A DNA stretch of 64,000 nt from Cryptomeria japonica (taxonomy: Eukaryota > Streptophyta > Pinopsida > Cupressales > Cupressaceae). A program made the position numbers and the translations under genes. The stretch is taken from positions 309,454,450 to 309,518,449 of the forward strand of contig NC_081408.1 of assembly GCF_030272615.1 (NCBI RefSeq), read 5' to 3'. Below, piece by piece: positions 35,663-48,182 of this stretch (position 1 is its first letter; every line of letters begins with the position of its first letter). The notes under the pieces are model-generated. The model was not told the origin of the DNA, made no database searches, and saw nothing but the letters and a program-made list of their open reading frames with translations.

Positions 35663-38600
35663 TTGTAATCTACCTTATTTGATAATGACTGATTTTGATG
35701 TGTTAGTGAATGCAATTATGTGCTAATTAATGGTTATGGGTGATATGTGTTAATTAATATTGATGAATGTTGCGTGTTAATTAATGTTATGTGTTAATGA
35801 ACATTATGTGATATTAATGAATGAATGTTATATTTGATTAATGGTAGAAAGAATGAATGAATGAATGTTATAAGATGTTAACGAGGAATTTAGAGTGATG
35901 TTAGGCTGGGAGGGACCAAATGAGCTTCCACCTTCACGTGGTTGGCCCTGTTAAGTAGAGAATATTAAACTATTCTCGAAACCAAGAGAAGCTCAACAAG
36001 ATAACACACTTTTCAATATTTCATTATGTTGCACAGTTAATCTTATTGAATAATGTATATTGAATCTTAATTGGAAGGTCCAACAGAGCCAACACGAACA
36101 ACAACACCACAAGTTGTTGGGTATAGTGAACTCTCATATTGTCTTGTATGTACACTAACAATATGAGTTGCTTCTAGTGTTGATATCCATGGTGGGACTG
36201 CAAAAGTTATGAATATGCCTCATCCTTGTAAGTTTTTATATTACTTGTCATTTTCTTTAGCATTTTGTTACTTCATGAATGAGATGTACTCAGATGTCTA
36301 TTCCATGAATACCTCTCTATTGTATGCTTCATGATCTCGCTTCTAATTCAACTCTTTATATGTCCTAAAATTGTATGAGCCTAATAGCTTCTACTCTTGT
36401 TGATAGTTTGGTGGCTCTGAACAATGGCTCCTTCGAAGAAGCGTGATCCTTGTAATTTTGGCCTTCCATGATATGAAAAAGAGGTTATGTTATGAATAAT
36501 GGTCCAGATGATTTAGTTATTTCTTATTATGTTGAGTATGAGCAAATTTGGGCTTCCTTGGCTATGGTCACTATTTTGTACTAACTATTGTCATTTAGTG
36601 TGATTTGAGCATGGACTTCAGGTAATCATGAGGGTGGAAGCAATATTCAAGTGTTAGGGGGTACGCGGCCTTGACCAAGGGATGAAAGTATCGAGAAAGT
36701 ACAAGTGATTCATGTGTAGATCAATGTATCATTCACCTACTAATTCCTAGCAACATTCTCAAATAAACAAGCAAAGAGGTATGTTGAGTGCATATATACT
36801 TTTTATGTTGCCATGATATAAGTAAGTTATCAAACATGTAACTTAGATTGATTTACAATTTCATTCATAAATATTAGATCTTCCTTATGGATTTTTGAAT
36901 GCATAATGTCTTGTTGATTTCAATATCTTTATTGCAAGTACTCATTTTAGCATGAAACTCCACTCATTGAGGTCTCTTACCAAATGCAAGTCAGTTATCC
37001 TATCAATGATGATACGTTTTGCATGCATTTTATGGGATAACTATGGTTGGGTTGTTAATTGTTTTGTGGAAATATATACAAGTAGATTGGGACATTAGAC
37101 TTATAAACATCGTATATTATGTTTGAGATCATTGTCCTAATTGTAATAGTCAACCACCATTGGCCCAAGGCCACACCAACACCAAGGTTTGTGCATACTA
37201 GTGTAGGGGATACTCTTAGGAAATTTCATTACTATTACATATACACACCTAGTGGGGTTTCCAAACACAACTTGTTTGAGTAGGCAGTATCACTGGTAAA
37301 CTTGTGATTGTCACAATTGGTACCCTTAGGACAGTCATTAATATTTGGTCTATGGCAATTTTTTATGGCTTCTAAATGCTTCTATGGGGTGTGCAGGGGT
37401 CCCACACATCTCTTCCAACATTCTATCCAAGGCACTTCACTCTCACCTATCTTATATTCCACTTTCTCTATGTTGCTATCCCAGATGTCCGATACATGCT
37501 GTTAACATTGCTTTGATAACTCCAAATTAATATCTAAGGTCATCCTAAGGTAACATGTTCATAGTCAATCAATAAGATTTCTCTATGTGATTTCGAGTAA
37601 GATATTGATCTATATAGTTAGTTTTGTGATTGATTTGAGGGATACATCCATTGTCAAACCTTAAGAAAATTTTGTTCCATATCCTAGATTTATTTTGTTT
37701 TAATTCTCAATGAGTAATTTTCAATTGTAATAAAGTGGTATATATCCTTATATTTCAATGACAAAAGATCAGCTATTTGAATAAATACATATAAACATAA
37801 AACATATTTTTCAAATCTTATCTATTACAATTAAATATATATAATGATACCATATTATACATATCCCCATTTATATAATGAACAATAAAGACTTCTTTAC
37901 AGTATTATATATTCATTATAGCTAATAATGCTTACCAAAAAAAAGAAAGATAAGAGTTTATATGTTGAACTGTTCTTAAATAGATATGGTTGCAAATTGC
38001 TTTGATATATTATGTATAACAGATTGCTATAATCGAATTTTTGTGCTATACTCTTGGATCCAATACTCATGATTTTGGATTTTAGATAGCATGCCTCGCT
38101 AGATTACTTTGGACTATAGGTGTAGATTCAATGTGGTTTATGCTAAAAGAATTCAAACAATTGTACATAGTTTATGGGTAACTTCACTTAAGAAACTCAT
38201 GTATCATCTCAATTATGCTTAATTACATTGTCAATTTGAAGATTTGGTCAAGTTTGATGTAGGAACTCAAATTCCTCCTTTGTTTTTCAATTGAATTGAT
38301 TTTAGTTTGTTGCAAATGAATTGTTGAGTGAATTAAAGTATTCTTCCAATTTAAATCTCTCCATTTGGATGATTATATGACTTGTATGAATCAAATTTGG
38401 AAATTACGAGTATATATGAGGTTATGCTATTCAATTCTATTTGGGATGTTGAAATGACAAATCGAGGGAGTATTGTATTGTTGAGTTGATTAGAATCAAA
38501 AGGCTAATCTTGCATTTTCATTTTATGCACTTTGAAATTTTAGGGTTTTTGAGGTCCATTAGCTAAGGGTGTTTGTCTTGGTTCCATAGACTATTTAGTC

Positions 38601-39090
38601 TCATGGATGTCATTAAAATCTTTCATTCATTCATTCAGCAATGGTAATTGGCCTCATGACTGGTTTTTGGTCCAAACTTGGGAATTATTGAAAAGTGGTA
38701 TTTGATGATTTTGAGATGATATTCTATTATGGAATCATGATAACATATATGTTAATTTTGATAAGGGATCAATTGGGATCCGTTCTCTTGGTGTTGTGCC
38801 CAATTGAGTATGTCTTGCTTATGTATGAAAATTGCATTTTGCAATTGAGATAATTTGATGTATTTGAGATGTCTTGCATTTAGATATGGCATGAGCTTAG
38901 TCCTAGAGTGAGACTAGGGAGTGGCTCCCACTCGTGTCCCTCATCTAAAAGTGGTACGCTTGGCATTCGTGTTTGGGGAGTTTTGTAATCAAGTGATAAC
39001 ATAACAATAGACTTAGGTTAAAAAAAATAACAAGAAAATTGGTTCCTTGAGCACGCCTTGAGGGCTATTACAACACCAAGGGTGTTTTGG
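35663..39090. other. 3' non-coding region of the CACTA element
   Basis: Starts with degenerate 'gttaattaatgttatgtg' repeats (about 35720-35880), then AT-rich DNA with no coding signal. Small ORFs near 37308-37530 show no motif. Confidence 0.45.
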
Positions 39091-39092
39091 GA

Positions 39093-39425
39093 AGGCATGC
39101 TCACACATGGAGCATTGGGACTTGTGCAAAGAGGCATGCCCACTCACATAAGGATTATGTGATCATTGTTCTTGTTCACATGAGAGAATGCTTGGTTCTA
39201 TATGGTCCATCCCCATGTAGCACATACGATGAAAGGCATGCCTGCACATGGAGTGTTGGGACTTGTGCAAAGAGACATACCCGCTCATGTAGCATAGGGA
39301 TTGTGTGATTATCATTCTCATCCGTATCAGAGAATGTTTGGTTCCATATGGTGCATCCCCATGAGCACATACAATGAAAGGCAAGCCCACACATGGAGTG
39401 TTGGGACTTGTGCGAAGAGACATAC
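39093..39425. repeat. Minisatellite, ~143-bp unit, 2.3 copies
   Basis: Units start at 39093, 39234 and 39379 with 'aggcatgc.cacacatggag', followed by 'ttgggacttgtgc.aagag'. The overlapping frames on both strands are products of the repeat. Confidence 0.85.
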
Positions 39426-39429
39426 GATG

Positions 39430-40190
39430 ACACTTCTTCCACTGCACTCTAGAATCTAATGCATCACGTAGTTTTAAAGTAGTGACCCTATGTGGATTCA
39501 TGACTTGGTATCATCCTTCTCTATTGATGTTTCATTTTATTGTTCCATTACTTATGTCATGTATGCATCATGTATGGCATGTGTGAGCCTATCATCCCCC
39601 TTGTATACTTTTATTAACTATTTGGAACTATCTCCACAAGCACAATGGGGTGGACCTAAGGGTTCAACGTGGTCAGGTGGCATTGCAAACCACTATTGGG
39701 GACCGATGGACTCAATTTGTGATCACCTTAGAGAGCACTTCCACCTCCCTCGACACATATTCTTTCTCTTTCATCTATTCTTCCAAGTTACAATTCAAAT
39801 GTATATTGAAATAAGCATTGTAATCATTGATGATATGTATATTAAACACTCCAAGTGGAGATTGATGTAATTGAGCATAATTGATAAGGTTTATGCTAAC
39901 CTCACTTAAGTATATTATGGGCCCATAACCCATAGGTCCCAAGATCAATTTCATAACTAGAAAATAAGATATCTAAATGAGTTGAAATTTTTTTGGAGTA
40001 AACATGTGGGCATGTTGAACTATACAGGGGGACGGATGACCTTTAAAATTTTATTTTTTTATACCAAAATTTAAAATCAAAAACCCTAGTTACTTAAACA
40101 AAAGAAAGGTTGGAACTATTTTATATCAAGTGTTTTGTGGGTGGTCATAATGCATTTATGTTTTCTTTTAAGATGCTAGTAACATTATTT
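39430..40190. other. No gene recognised (CACTA interior)
   Basis: A 126-codon open frame at 39490-39870 has a short Trp/Gly-rich patch but no recognised domain; otherwise AT-rich DNA. Confidence 0.35.
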
Positions 40191-40195
40191 TTAGT

Positions 40196-40537
40196 ACTAT
40201 CTTTACCTATTGTACTTTGCTATTGAACTCGATCAACCCAATAACCTTGTACATGTGATTTATTTTATTAAAGAGGATATTCATGTAGTTCAAAATGCAT
40301 GATTATCGTCTTTGAATATATGTTGAATATATAATAACAAGTGACTACTTAGTATGAGATATATACACTATCTTTACCTATTGTACTTTTCTATTGGACT
40401 CGATCAACCCAATAACCTTGTACATGTGATTTATTTTATTAAAGAGGATATTCATGTAGTCTGGAGTGCATTATTATCATCTTTGAATATATGTTGAATA
40501 TATAATAACGAGTGACTACTTAGTATGAGATATATAC
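40196..40537. repeat. 171-bp tandem duplication at the copia insertion site
   Basis: Units at 40196-40366 and 40367-40537 share nearly all bases ('actatctttacctattgta...gatatataca'). The copia element begins three bases after the second unit, within its terminal 'tatatacat'. Confidence 0.88.
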
Positions 40538-40539
40538 AT

Positions 40540-41608
40540 TGTTGGTATTATGGATGTGTTTCATTGGTTTTGTCATTGATGTCAACACTTATCAACACTT
40601 GAGAACACTTATCCTTGTGGAGATCTTTGTTTATGTTCACCGGCATGTTCAGTGACTTATGCATAGTCACCGATATCTGGTTCACCGATAGGTTATATTG
40701 TTCACCGGCATTGAGGATGATCTGTTATCATCTGGAGATTACTTGGTTGTGTCAAAGACATTGTTTGGACACTTGTTTTTGGTTATTTGATTATTGGTAC
40801 AATCGAGTTTGCATATATTTTGTTACCAGCAAATAGGTCTAGGTTATGGACCGGGAAGAATTATCTATTCCAGACCAGCACGACACGTTATGGAGATGAT
40901 TTGTTATTGTTGTAAATGCATTGAGATGACATCATACATCACATATTGATTCATTTGTAATTGATTTTATTGTAATATCTTAGTGAGACAACCTACACAT
41001 TTGGTCTTAGGTTTTGGTATATATGTAAGATCTCATTTGTGAGATTATGTAGTAGAGGAGTGTGAAAAGGGATTGTAATAAGGTATATGTGAATATAAGC
41101 AGAGCTATACACACAAACATCATTTGAAGATTCAAGGAAGGTATGAGGAATACAATTTGAACTTAACAAGTACTGAATCCAACATATGAAGATGTTATTT
41201 TGAGCAGTACATTATCATTGGATTTAACCATCCAATTATAGTCAGTGTGACTCCCATTTTGTGATTGAGCAGTGAGCTCTAGGCAGTTGGCCTTTCTGCA
41301 TGTGTAGACCCCATTTGTACACACTTACTATCTGCAATAGTATCATCTGATTGTGGGTAAGGTTTCCCACCATGGTTTTTCCCCTTATAGGGTTTCCACG
41401 TACAAATAACTGTGTTATGTGTTGTGTATGTTATTTGTCTTTCTGTTTCATGCATTAAACTTTACCGATACTGTTATTAACTGCTAAACTGTCTACAAGC
41501 ATTAAAGTTTGGTTTACCGGTATTATGCACTAAGTTTGGTTAAGTTGAAATTAATAGACAACTGATTCACCCCCCCCCCCCCCTCTCAGTTGCCTCTGAG
41601 ACCTAACA
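40540..41608 (+). repeat. 5' LTR of the copia element
   Basis: 1069 bp, TG...CA. Repeated 'ttcaccg' and 'accgg' motifs, a TATATATG box at about 41018 and a 14-C run at 41570-41583 that is shorter in the 3' LTR. Confidence 0.95.
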
Positions 41609-41610
41609 AT

Positions 41611-41622
41611 TGGTATCAGAGC
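41611..41622 (+). promoter_or_regulatory. Primer-binding site (tRNA-iMet) of the copia element
   Basis: TGGTATCAGAGC two bases after the LTR, complementary to initiator tRNA-Met. Confidence 0.96.
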
Positions 41623-41665
41623 TTAGTCCTCTTTTTGTAGAAGTTTAACAACTTGAGGAGATCCT

Positions 41666-44600
41666 ATGTCTACTAACTATTTCAAGAAGGACAGTTTGAA
41701 GCTTGATGGAACCAACTATGGTATATGGAAGATCAGAATGGAGACACATATGAATTGCATTAAAAAGGACATATGGGATGTTACAAAGAATGGCTATGTT
41801 GCATCCACCAACCTTGGCTAAAGATGAAGAAAATAATTGCAAAGCAAGAGAAACACTTTTGAGCCATTATTAGATCAGCAAATCATGGGATTATCAGACC
41901 GATCTATTGCTAAAGCTATTTGGGATAAATTGGAGAGATTGAATGAAGGTGATACCATTGTCAAAATTGAAAAACTGGAATGCTTCTGGGTCAAGTATGA
42001 AAATCTAAAAATGAAAGAAGATGAAAGGATTGTTGCTTTTATGGAAAGAGTTAATGAAATTGTTTTGGGTATACAATGTTGTGGAGGATCCTTAAGTGAA
42101 GATGAAATTGTTTCTAAAGTTTTAAGTACTTTTCCACAAGCATACAAAATGAAAGTAACTGCTATTAATTAATTGAGAACAATGCCTAATGCATCAGTAT
42201 CTAGAGACACTTTGGTTGGAAAACTTTTAGCTTTTGAACTTGAGGAATTTGGTCCTATTGCTACAATTAAGACAGATTTGGCTTTCAAAGCTTCATCATC
42301 TACATCATCATCATCATTATCTGAAAAATCCGATTGGAAAGCACTCTATGCTAGAGAACTTGAAGAAATCAGAAGAGAGAATGAAGAACTTGAAGAGCTT
42401 GAAGCACTATTTGCAAGGAAAATGCCTAAAGGTCCAGTTGGAAGTAAGTATGAGGGTAAAGCACCATTTAAATGTTTTAACTACAATAAAATTGGTCATA
42501 TGGCATCTAGGTGTCCTGATAGACATGCAAGATTGAAAGAAGCTAAACGAACATACAAGCCTAACCTTGAATATCAAAGGTACAAATTTAAGAAGAATAG
42601 AGACAAATCATGTTACTATGTTGATGAAGGAGTTACTAATGATTCTGATGAGGAACCGACAGACAATGAATGGGCTTTTGTTGCAATAACAAAAGATCAA
42701 CCAACACCTACTGTTCAACCGGTAGAGCAGGCTCTGGCAGCTAAAATTGAAGAAAAGGATGAATGGATCATTGATTTTGGATGTTCACATCATATGACTA
42801 GTGATAAGAGTAAATTCCTAACCTTTTAGGAATACATTGGAGGTCTAGTAAGATTTGGAGATGACAAAGCTTGTTTGATAGAGGAAAAGGCACTATATCT
42901 TTTGATGGTAAGCACAATACTGATAATGTTTACTATGTTGAAGGTTTGAAGCATAATCTTTTGAGTGTTGGTCAATTAGTTGAAAAGGGATTTCAATTAC
43001 AATTCAAGAATGGTAAATGCAAAATCATGAATAGAACTAGTTTGGAAATTGCAACTGGTAATCAGATTAGAGGTAATATCTTTCATTTGAATAACGATGA
43101 GAAAACATGCTTGATTGCACATATTGATGAAAGCTGGTTATGACATAAGATACTGTGTCATGTAAATTTTGATTGCATTGTGAAAATCAGTACAACTAAG
43201 GCAGTAAGGGATTTACCTAAGATTGTTAAACCTCACAATCCGGTATGTAAGGAATGTCAATTTGGAAAGAAAGTTAGAGAAACTTTTAAGAGTATTCCAA
43301 AAAAATCCAATAATGTTCTTGACTTAATTCATACTGATTTATGTGGTCTAGCAAGAACTAGAAGTTTACAAGGAGATGGATATTTTATGCTAATCATTGA
43401 TGATTATTCTAGAATGTGTTGGGTTACTTTTCTCAGGGAGAAATCAGAAGCTTTTGGGAAGTTCAAACTATTCAAAGTGATGGTAGAGAATGAAACCGAT
43501 AAGAAAATCAAATGTTTGAGATTAGATCAAGGAGGTGAATTCACATCTAAGGAATTTTAATACATTCTATGAAGTGAATGGAATCAGAAGGCAATTATCA
43601 GCACCTCAGACACCCCAACAAAATGGAGTTGTGGAAATGAAGAATAGAACTATTCTGGATGCAACTAGAAGCATGATATCAGAAGCAAACCTACCTCATG
43701 TGTATTGGAGAGAAGCAGTCAATACAGTTGTTTATACATTCAACAAAGTTCACATCAAAGGTGAAACCGGTAAGACCCCTCATGAACTATGGTTTGGTAA
43801 TACTCCTACTCTAAATATTTCAGAATATTTGGATTATATTAGGAGAGATGATTATATTGGAAAATTTGATCCTAGAAGTGATGAAGTAATATTTCTTGGT
43901 TATTCATCTAAGAGCAAGGCATATAGATGTTTTAATAAGACATTACAAAAAAACATTGAAAGTGCAAACATGAAGATTGATGAACAATTTAGAAGGTCTA
44001 TAGACTCTGAACCGATAGTTGAGATAATCACAAATGAACATACTATGAGTACATCAGTACAGAATGTTGATCCAGTCACACCAGAATCATCTGAGAATTC
44101 CACAGTGACTGAAGAACAACAGCAAGTGAATACACCCAGGTATGTAAGATTGAATCACTCTGAAAGTCAGATAATTGGGAATAAGTATCAAGGAGTTATG
44201 ACTAGAGGAAGACTGGCAAATGAAGAGGTATGTCTAATTTCTCAAATTGAACTAGCAACTATTAATGAGGCATGTGAAGATAAACATTGGATTAAGGCTA
44301 TGGAAGATGAATTGGAACAAATTGAAAAGAATAACACATGGACATTGGCTCCCGGGCCTAAAAACAAAAATGTAATTGGAACTAAATGGGTATTCAGAAA
44401 TAAACTTAATGAAGATGGGAAGGTAATTAGAAACAAAGCAATATTAGTGTGTAAGGGATATTCACAGAAAGAAGGAATTGATTACAATGAAACCTTTGTA
44501 CCGGTAGCTAGAATTGAGGCAGTCAGATTATTCTTAGCTTTTGTAGCACACAAGAACTATAAAGTATATCAAATGGATGTTAAATATGCATTTCTAAATG

Positions 44601-45784
44601 GTGATCTTGAAGAGGAAGTTTACATTGAACAACCTGATGGATTTTCTTTGACAGATGAAAAAGATATGGTTTGCAGGTTAAGGAAATATTTATATGGATT
44701 GAAGCAAGCTCCTAGAGCTTAGTATGCTAGATTGGACAAATATCTTTTGAAGCTTGGTTACACTAAAGGTAATGCTAACAACAACTTATATTACAAAGTG
44801 ACTAATGATGACATATTGGTTATTGAATTTTTTGTTGATGATATCATTTTTGGAGGAGAAGATGGATTGTGTAAAGAATTTTCTAATAAGATGCAGGAAG
44901 AATTTGAAATGTCTATGATTGTGGAGATAAAATTATGTTTATGATTGCAGATTTCACAAACTGATAAAGGTATATTCATAAATCAATCAAAGTACTTGAA
45001 GGAATTACTTAAGAAATTTGGCATGGAAAACTCTAAACCGGTAAGTACACCTATGACTACAACTGATAAACTATCATTGAAGGATGAATCAACACCTGTT
45101 AATATGACAAGATACAAGTCTATGATAGGAGGTTTACTATATTTGACACAAATAAGACCTAATATTATGAATGTAGTATGTATTGTTTCAAGATTTCAAA
45201 GTAATCCTAAGAAAAATCATGAATCAACAATGAAAAGGATTTTCTGGTATCTACAAGGCACAACAAATCTTGGTTTATGGTATCCTAAAGATGAAAATTT
45301 TGATTTATGTGCATACATAGATGCAAATTGGGCAGGAGATGTAGATGATAGAAAAACCACCATCAGCATAGCATTTTTTCTTGGCAGTAGACTAATTTCA
45401 TGGCTGAGCAAGAAACAAAGTTGCACATCTCTATCAACAACGGAATCAGAATATGTTGCAGCGGCAACTAATTGTACATAGGTATTATGGATTAAGAAAA
45501 TGTTGAAGGACATAAAGGTAAAATACAAAGAACCTATAATCATTTACTGTGATAATATGGCAGCAATTGATATATCAAAGAATCCGGTATTCCATTCTAA
45601 AACTAAACATGTTTCTATCAAATTCAATTTTCTAAAAGAGAATGTTGAAGCAAAAGAAGTGAAATTGGTTTATGTGAATACTAAAGAGCAGATTGCAGAT
45701 ATCTTTACTAAGCCTTTGCCTAAGGAAACTTTTGAATATCTAAGAGAACGGCTTGGAGTTATACCCTCACCGATAGAAACTTAG
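41666..45784 (+). pseudogene. Copia gag-pol polyprotein (broken)
   Basis: Starts at ATG 41666 (MSTNYFKKDSLKLDGTNYGIW), a DUF4219/UBN2-type gag. The CCHC knuckle at 42473-42514 has its second Cys changed to Tyr (CFNYNKIGHMASRC). The protease site reads D-F-G instead of D-S-G (42773-42781). Integrase: an H..H finger after TGA 43141, CKECQFGKK, then [15 protein letters not shown] and [11 protein letters not shown]. Reverse transcriptase: [11 protein letters not shown] and [18 protein letters not shown], with FVDDIIFGG where YVDD is usual. RNase H: IDANWAGD, TTESEYVAA, IYCDN, KHVSIKF. Stops: 42170 TAA, 42827 TAG, 43141 TGA, 44720 TAG, 44942 TGA, 45479 TAG, plus small indels near 41820, 42885, 43556 and 43815-43845. 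Confidence 0.95.
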
Positions 45785-46151
45785 ACAGTTGGAGCATGAC
45801 ATTAGACCGACAGAATTAATAGAGAAACCTTTTTTCCAGCTTTGATGAAGGAGAGCTACTTCTCAGGGGGAGTAGATTGAATAAATGTGGTTATAACAAT
45901 TGGTATTTGTAACAAGTTCTATGAACTGATTGTATTTGATTTTGTATTGCTTTGGCATTTGATGTCAAAGGGGGAGAGATGTCTATGAAAAAAACATTAC
46001 CTTTTGGGGAGAGATTATTCAGTGAGGGAGAGATTGTTACTCTTTGTATTTGCATTTTGATGATCTCTTTGGGAGATTGTTGGGTTTTGGTGTTTGGCAT
46101 TTCTGCTTTGGCACTTAGATGGTTTTTCCATCTTGTGTTTCCATCAATGCC

Positions 46152-46162
46152 AAAGGGGGAGA
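46152..46162 (+). promoter_or_regulatory. Polypurine tract of the copia element
   Basis: AAAGGGGGAGA immediately before the 3' LTR, the primer for plus-strand synthesis. A second similar tract (caaagggggagagatg) lies at about 45966. Confidence 0.9.
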
Positions 46163-46163
46163 T

Positions 46164-47206
46164 TGTTGGTATTAAGGATGTGTTGCATTGGTTTTGTCAT
46201 TGATGTCAACACTTGTCAACACTTGAGAACACTTATCCTTGTAGAGATCTTTGTTTATGTTCACCAGCATGTTCAGTGACTTATGCATAGTCACCGGTAT
46301 CTAGTTCACCGACACTGAGGATGATCTGTTATCATCTAGAGATTACTTGGTTATGTCAAAGACATTGTTTGGACACTTGGTTTTGGTGATTTGATTATTG
46401 GTACAATTGAGTTTGCATATTTGTTGTTACCGGCAAATAGGTCTAGGTTATGGACTGACAAGCATTATCTATTCCAGATCAGCATAGCACATTATGGAGA
46501 TGATTTGTTATTGTTGTAAATGCATTGAGCCGACATCATACATCGCATATTGATTCATTTGTAATTGATTTTATTGTAATATCTTAGTGAGCTGACCTAC
46601 ACATTTGGTCTTAGGTTTTGGTATATATGTAAGATCTCATTTGTGAGATTATGTAGTAGAAGAGTGTGAAAAAGGATTGTAATAAGGTATATGTGAATAT
46701 AAGCAGAGCTATACATGTAGAAATCATTTGAAGATTCAAGGAAGGTATGAGAAAGACAATCTGAGCTTAACTGGTACTGAATCCAACATATGAAGATGCT
46801 ATTTTGAGCAGTACATTATCATTGGATTTAACCATCCAATTGTAGTCAGTGTGACTCCCATTTTGCGATTGAGCAGTGAGCTCTAGGCAGTTAGCCTTTT
46901 TGCATGTGCAGACCCAAATTGTACACACATACTATCTGCAGTAGTATCATCTGATTATGGGTAAGGTTTCCCACCATGGTTTTTCCCCTTACAGGGTTTC
47001 CACGTACAAATAATTGTGTTATGTGTTGTGTATGTTATTTGTCTTTTTGTTTCATGCATTAAAGTTTACCGGTATTGTTATTAACTACTAAACTGTCTAC
47101 CAGAATTAAAGTTTGGTTTACCGGTATTATGCACTAAGTTTGGTTAAGTTGAAATTAATAGACAAGTGATTCACTCCCCCCTCTTAGTGGCCTCCAGGAC
47201 CTAACG
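46164..47206 (+). repeat. 3' LTR of the copia element
   Basis: 1043 bp. Lacks a 20-bp segment present in the 5' LTR between two 'gttcaccg' repeats, and has a shorter C run; ends ...CTAACG. Confidence 0.94.
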
Positions 47207-47716
47207 TACATGTCATTGAATAGGTATATGTCATGTATTGACATAGGATGACACTTTATATGAGATTATCAATTTGGGATATACTTATAAGAAATATGTG
47301 TATATATAGTAGATAAATTCATTTCATGTATATATATAGTAGATAAGTTTTGGTAGCTCCCAATAACAACTAACTTAGATAAGGTAGATAAAGTCATTTC
47401 ATCTCCCTGATTGGCTTTAAAGGCTCTTGTATTTGGGTTAGCTAATTCCCTATCAACACCATTTTTAATAGGTTTACTAGTACTCAGTGGTTCATACAGT
47501 CCTCTTAGGAGTTGGACCATCTCAACTATGGTGTGCCTAATCATATTAGCTTGAAACCAGTGCGCCTCATATTAGCTTCAAACCTATGCCCCCTATTGGT
47601 AGCTGATGGGGATATAATATCATTCATCGTACATATCAATGAGGTGTGCTTTATGTCTAGATAATAATAATTAAAAAAAAAAATCATCAATATTACGATG
47701 CAGACTAAGCTTTCCA

Positions 47717-48140
47717 CCGACTATGGAATCATCAGACCAACAGTGTTCTCGTCGGTGCAAATTTTTTGGAATCCGTCAAAATTCTGACACAAACTACACA
47801 AATATCCGACGAGGATGTTGTATGTCCGATGGTACTTCCTTGTTGGACGGTCGTCGATGCATATTAATGGTCCGATGACAAAATCATCAGACAAACAACA
47901 TTCTTGTCGGTGCAAAGTTTGAGAATTTCATCGACATTCTGACACAATCTAAACAAACATGCGACAAGGATGTTGTATGTTCGACAACTTTTTTGACCGG
48001 AAGAGCGATCATGCCCACCATCGACAGAGTCCATGGGGTCATCATACTTTCGACGGTTAGAGGCATCATCGACAAGTCCGACGACAAGTTTTCAATGGCT
48101 ACTTTTGTCAGCAGTCCGATGAAAAGTAGTCCCAATTCCT
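47717..48140. repeat. CACTA subterminal repeats
   Basis: Units of 155 bp start at 47717 and 47872. Both contain 'atcatcagac', 'tcgtcggtgcaaa' (first) or 'cttgtcggtgcaaa' (second), and 'aaggatgttgtatgt' or a close variant. Short ccgac/gtcgg motifs continue to the terminal repeat. In En/Spm systems the TnpA-like protein binds such subterminal arrays. Confidence 0.8.
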
Positions 48141-48151
48141 ACAATTGATCG

Positions 48152-48179
48152 TCGGAAATGAGTCCCGAATGTACTAGTG
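48152..48179 (-). repeat. Right terminal inverted repeat of the CACTA element
   Basis: Reverse complement starts CACTAGTACATTCGGG and is followed on the outside by TCT, the 3-bp target duplication. Confidence 0.88.
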
Positions 48180-48182
48180 TCT

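Larger units (their letters stand above)
40540..47206 (+). mobile_element. Complete Ty1/copia retrotransposon inside the CACTA element
   Basis: 6667 bp. LTRs at 40540-41608 and 46164-47206 start TGTTGGTATTA. The 5' LTR ends ..CTAACA; the 3' LTR ends ..CTAACG, a mutated terminal CA. TSD TACAT at 40535-40539 and 47207-47211. The primer site TGGTATCAGAGC and the polypurine tract AAAGGGGGAGA are present. Internal order gag, protease, integrase, reverse transcriptase, RNase H is copia-specific. Broken by stops and frameshifts. Confidence 0.96.
21005..48179 (+). mobile_element. Very large CACTA (En/Spm) DNA transposon in LINE ORF2
   Basis: 27,175 bp including later insertions, about 19 kb without them. 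It begins CACTAATACATTTGG and ends with the inverse form ...ACTAGTG; the outer 28 bases of the two ends agree at 20 positions. The 3-bp target duplication TCT lies at 21002-21004 and 48180-48182, as CACTA elements require. It carries, in one orientation, a TNP2-type transposase (25302-30784), a SET-domain frame (31963-32633) and a TnpA-like gene (to 35662), with subterminal repeats near the right end. Removing it with one TCT restores LINE ORF2. Internal insertions: a solo LTR (29132) and a copia element (40540). Confidence 0.9.

Noticed and set aside
39163-39501. 112-codon minus-strand frame
   Set aside because: Produced by the 143-bp minisatellite units.
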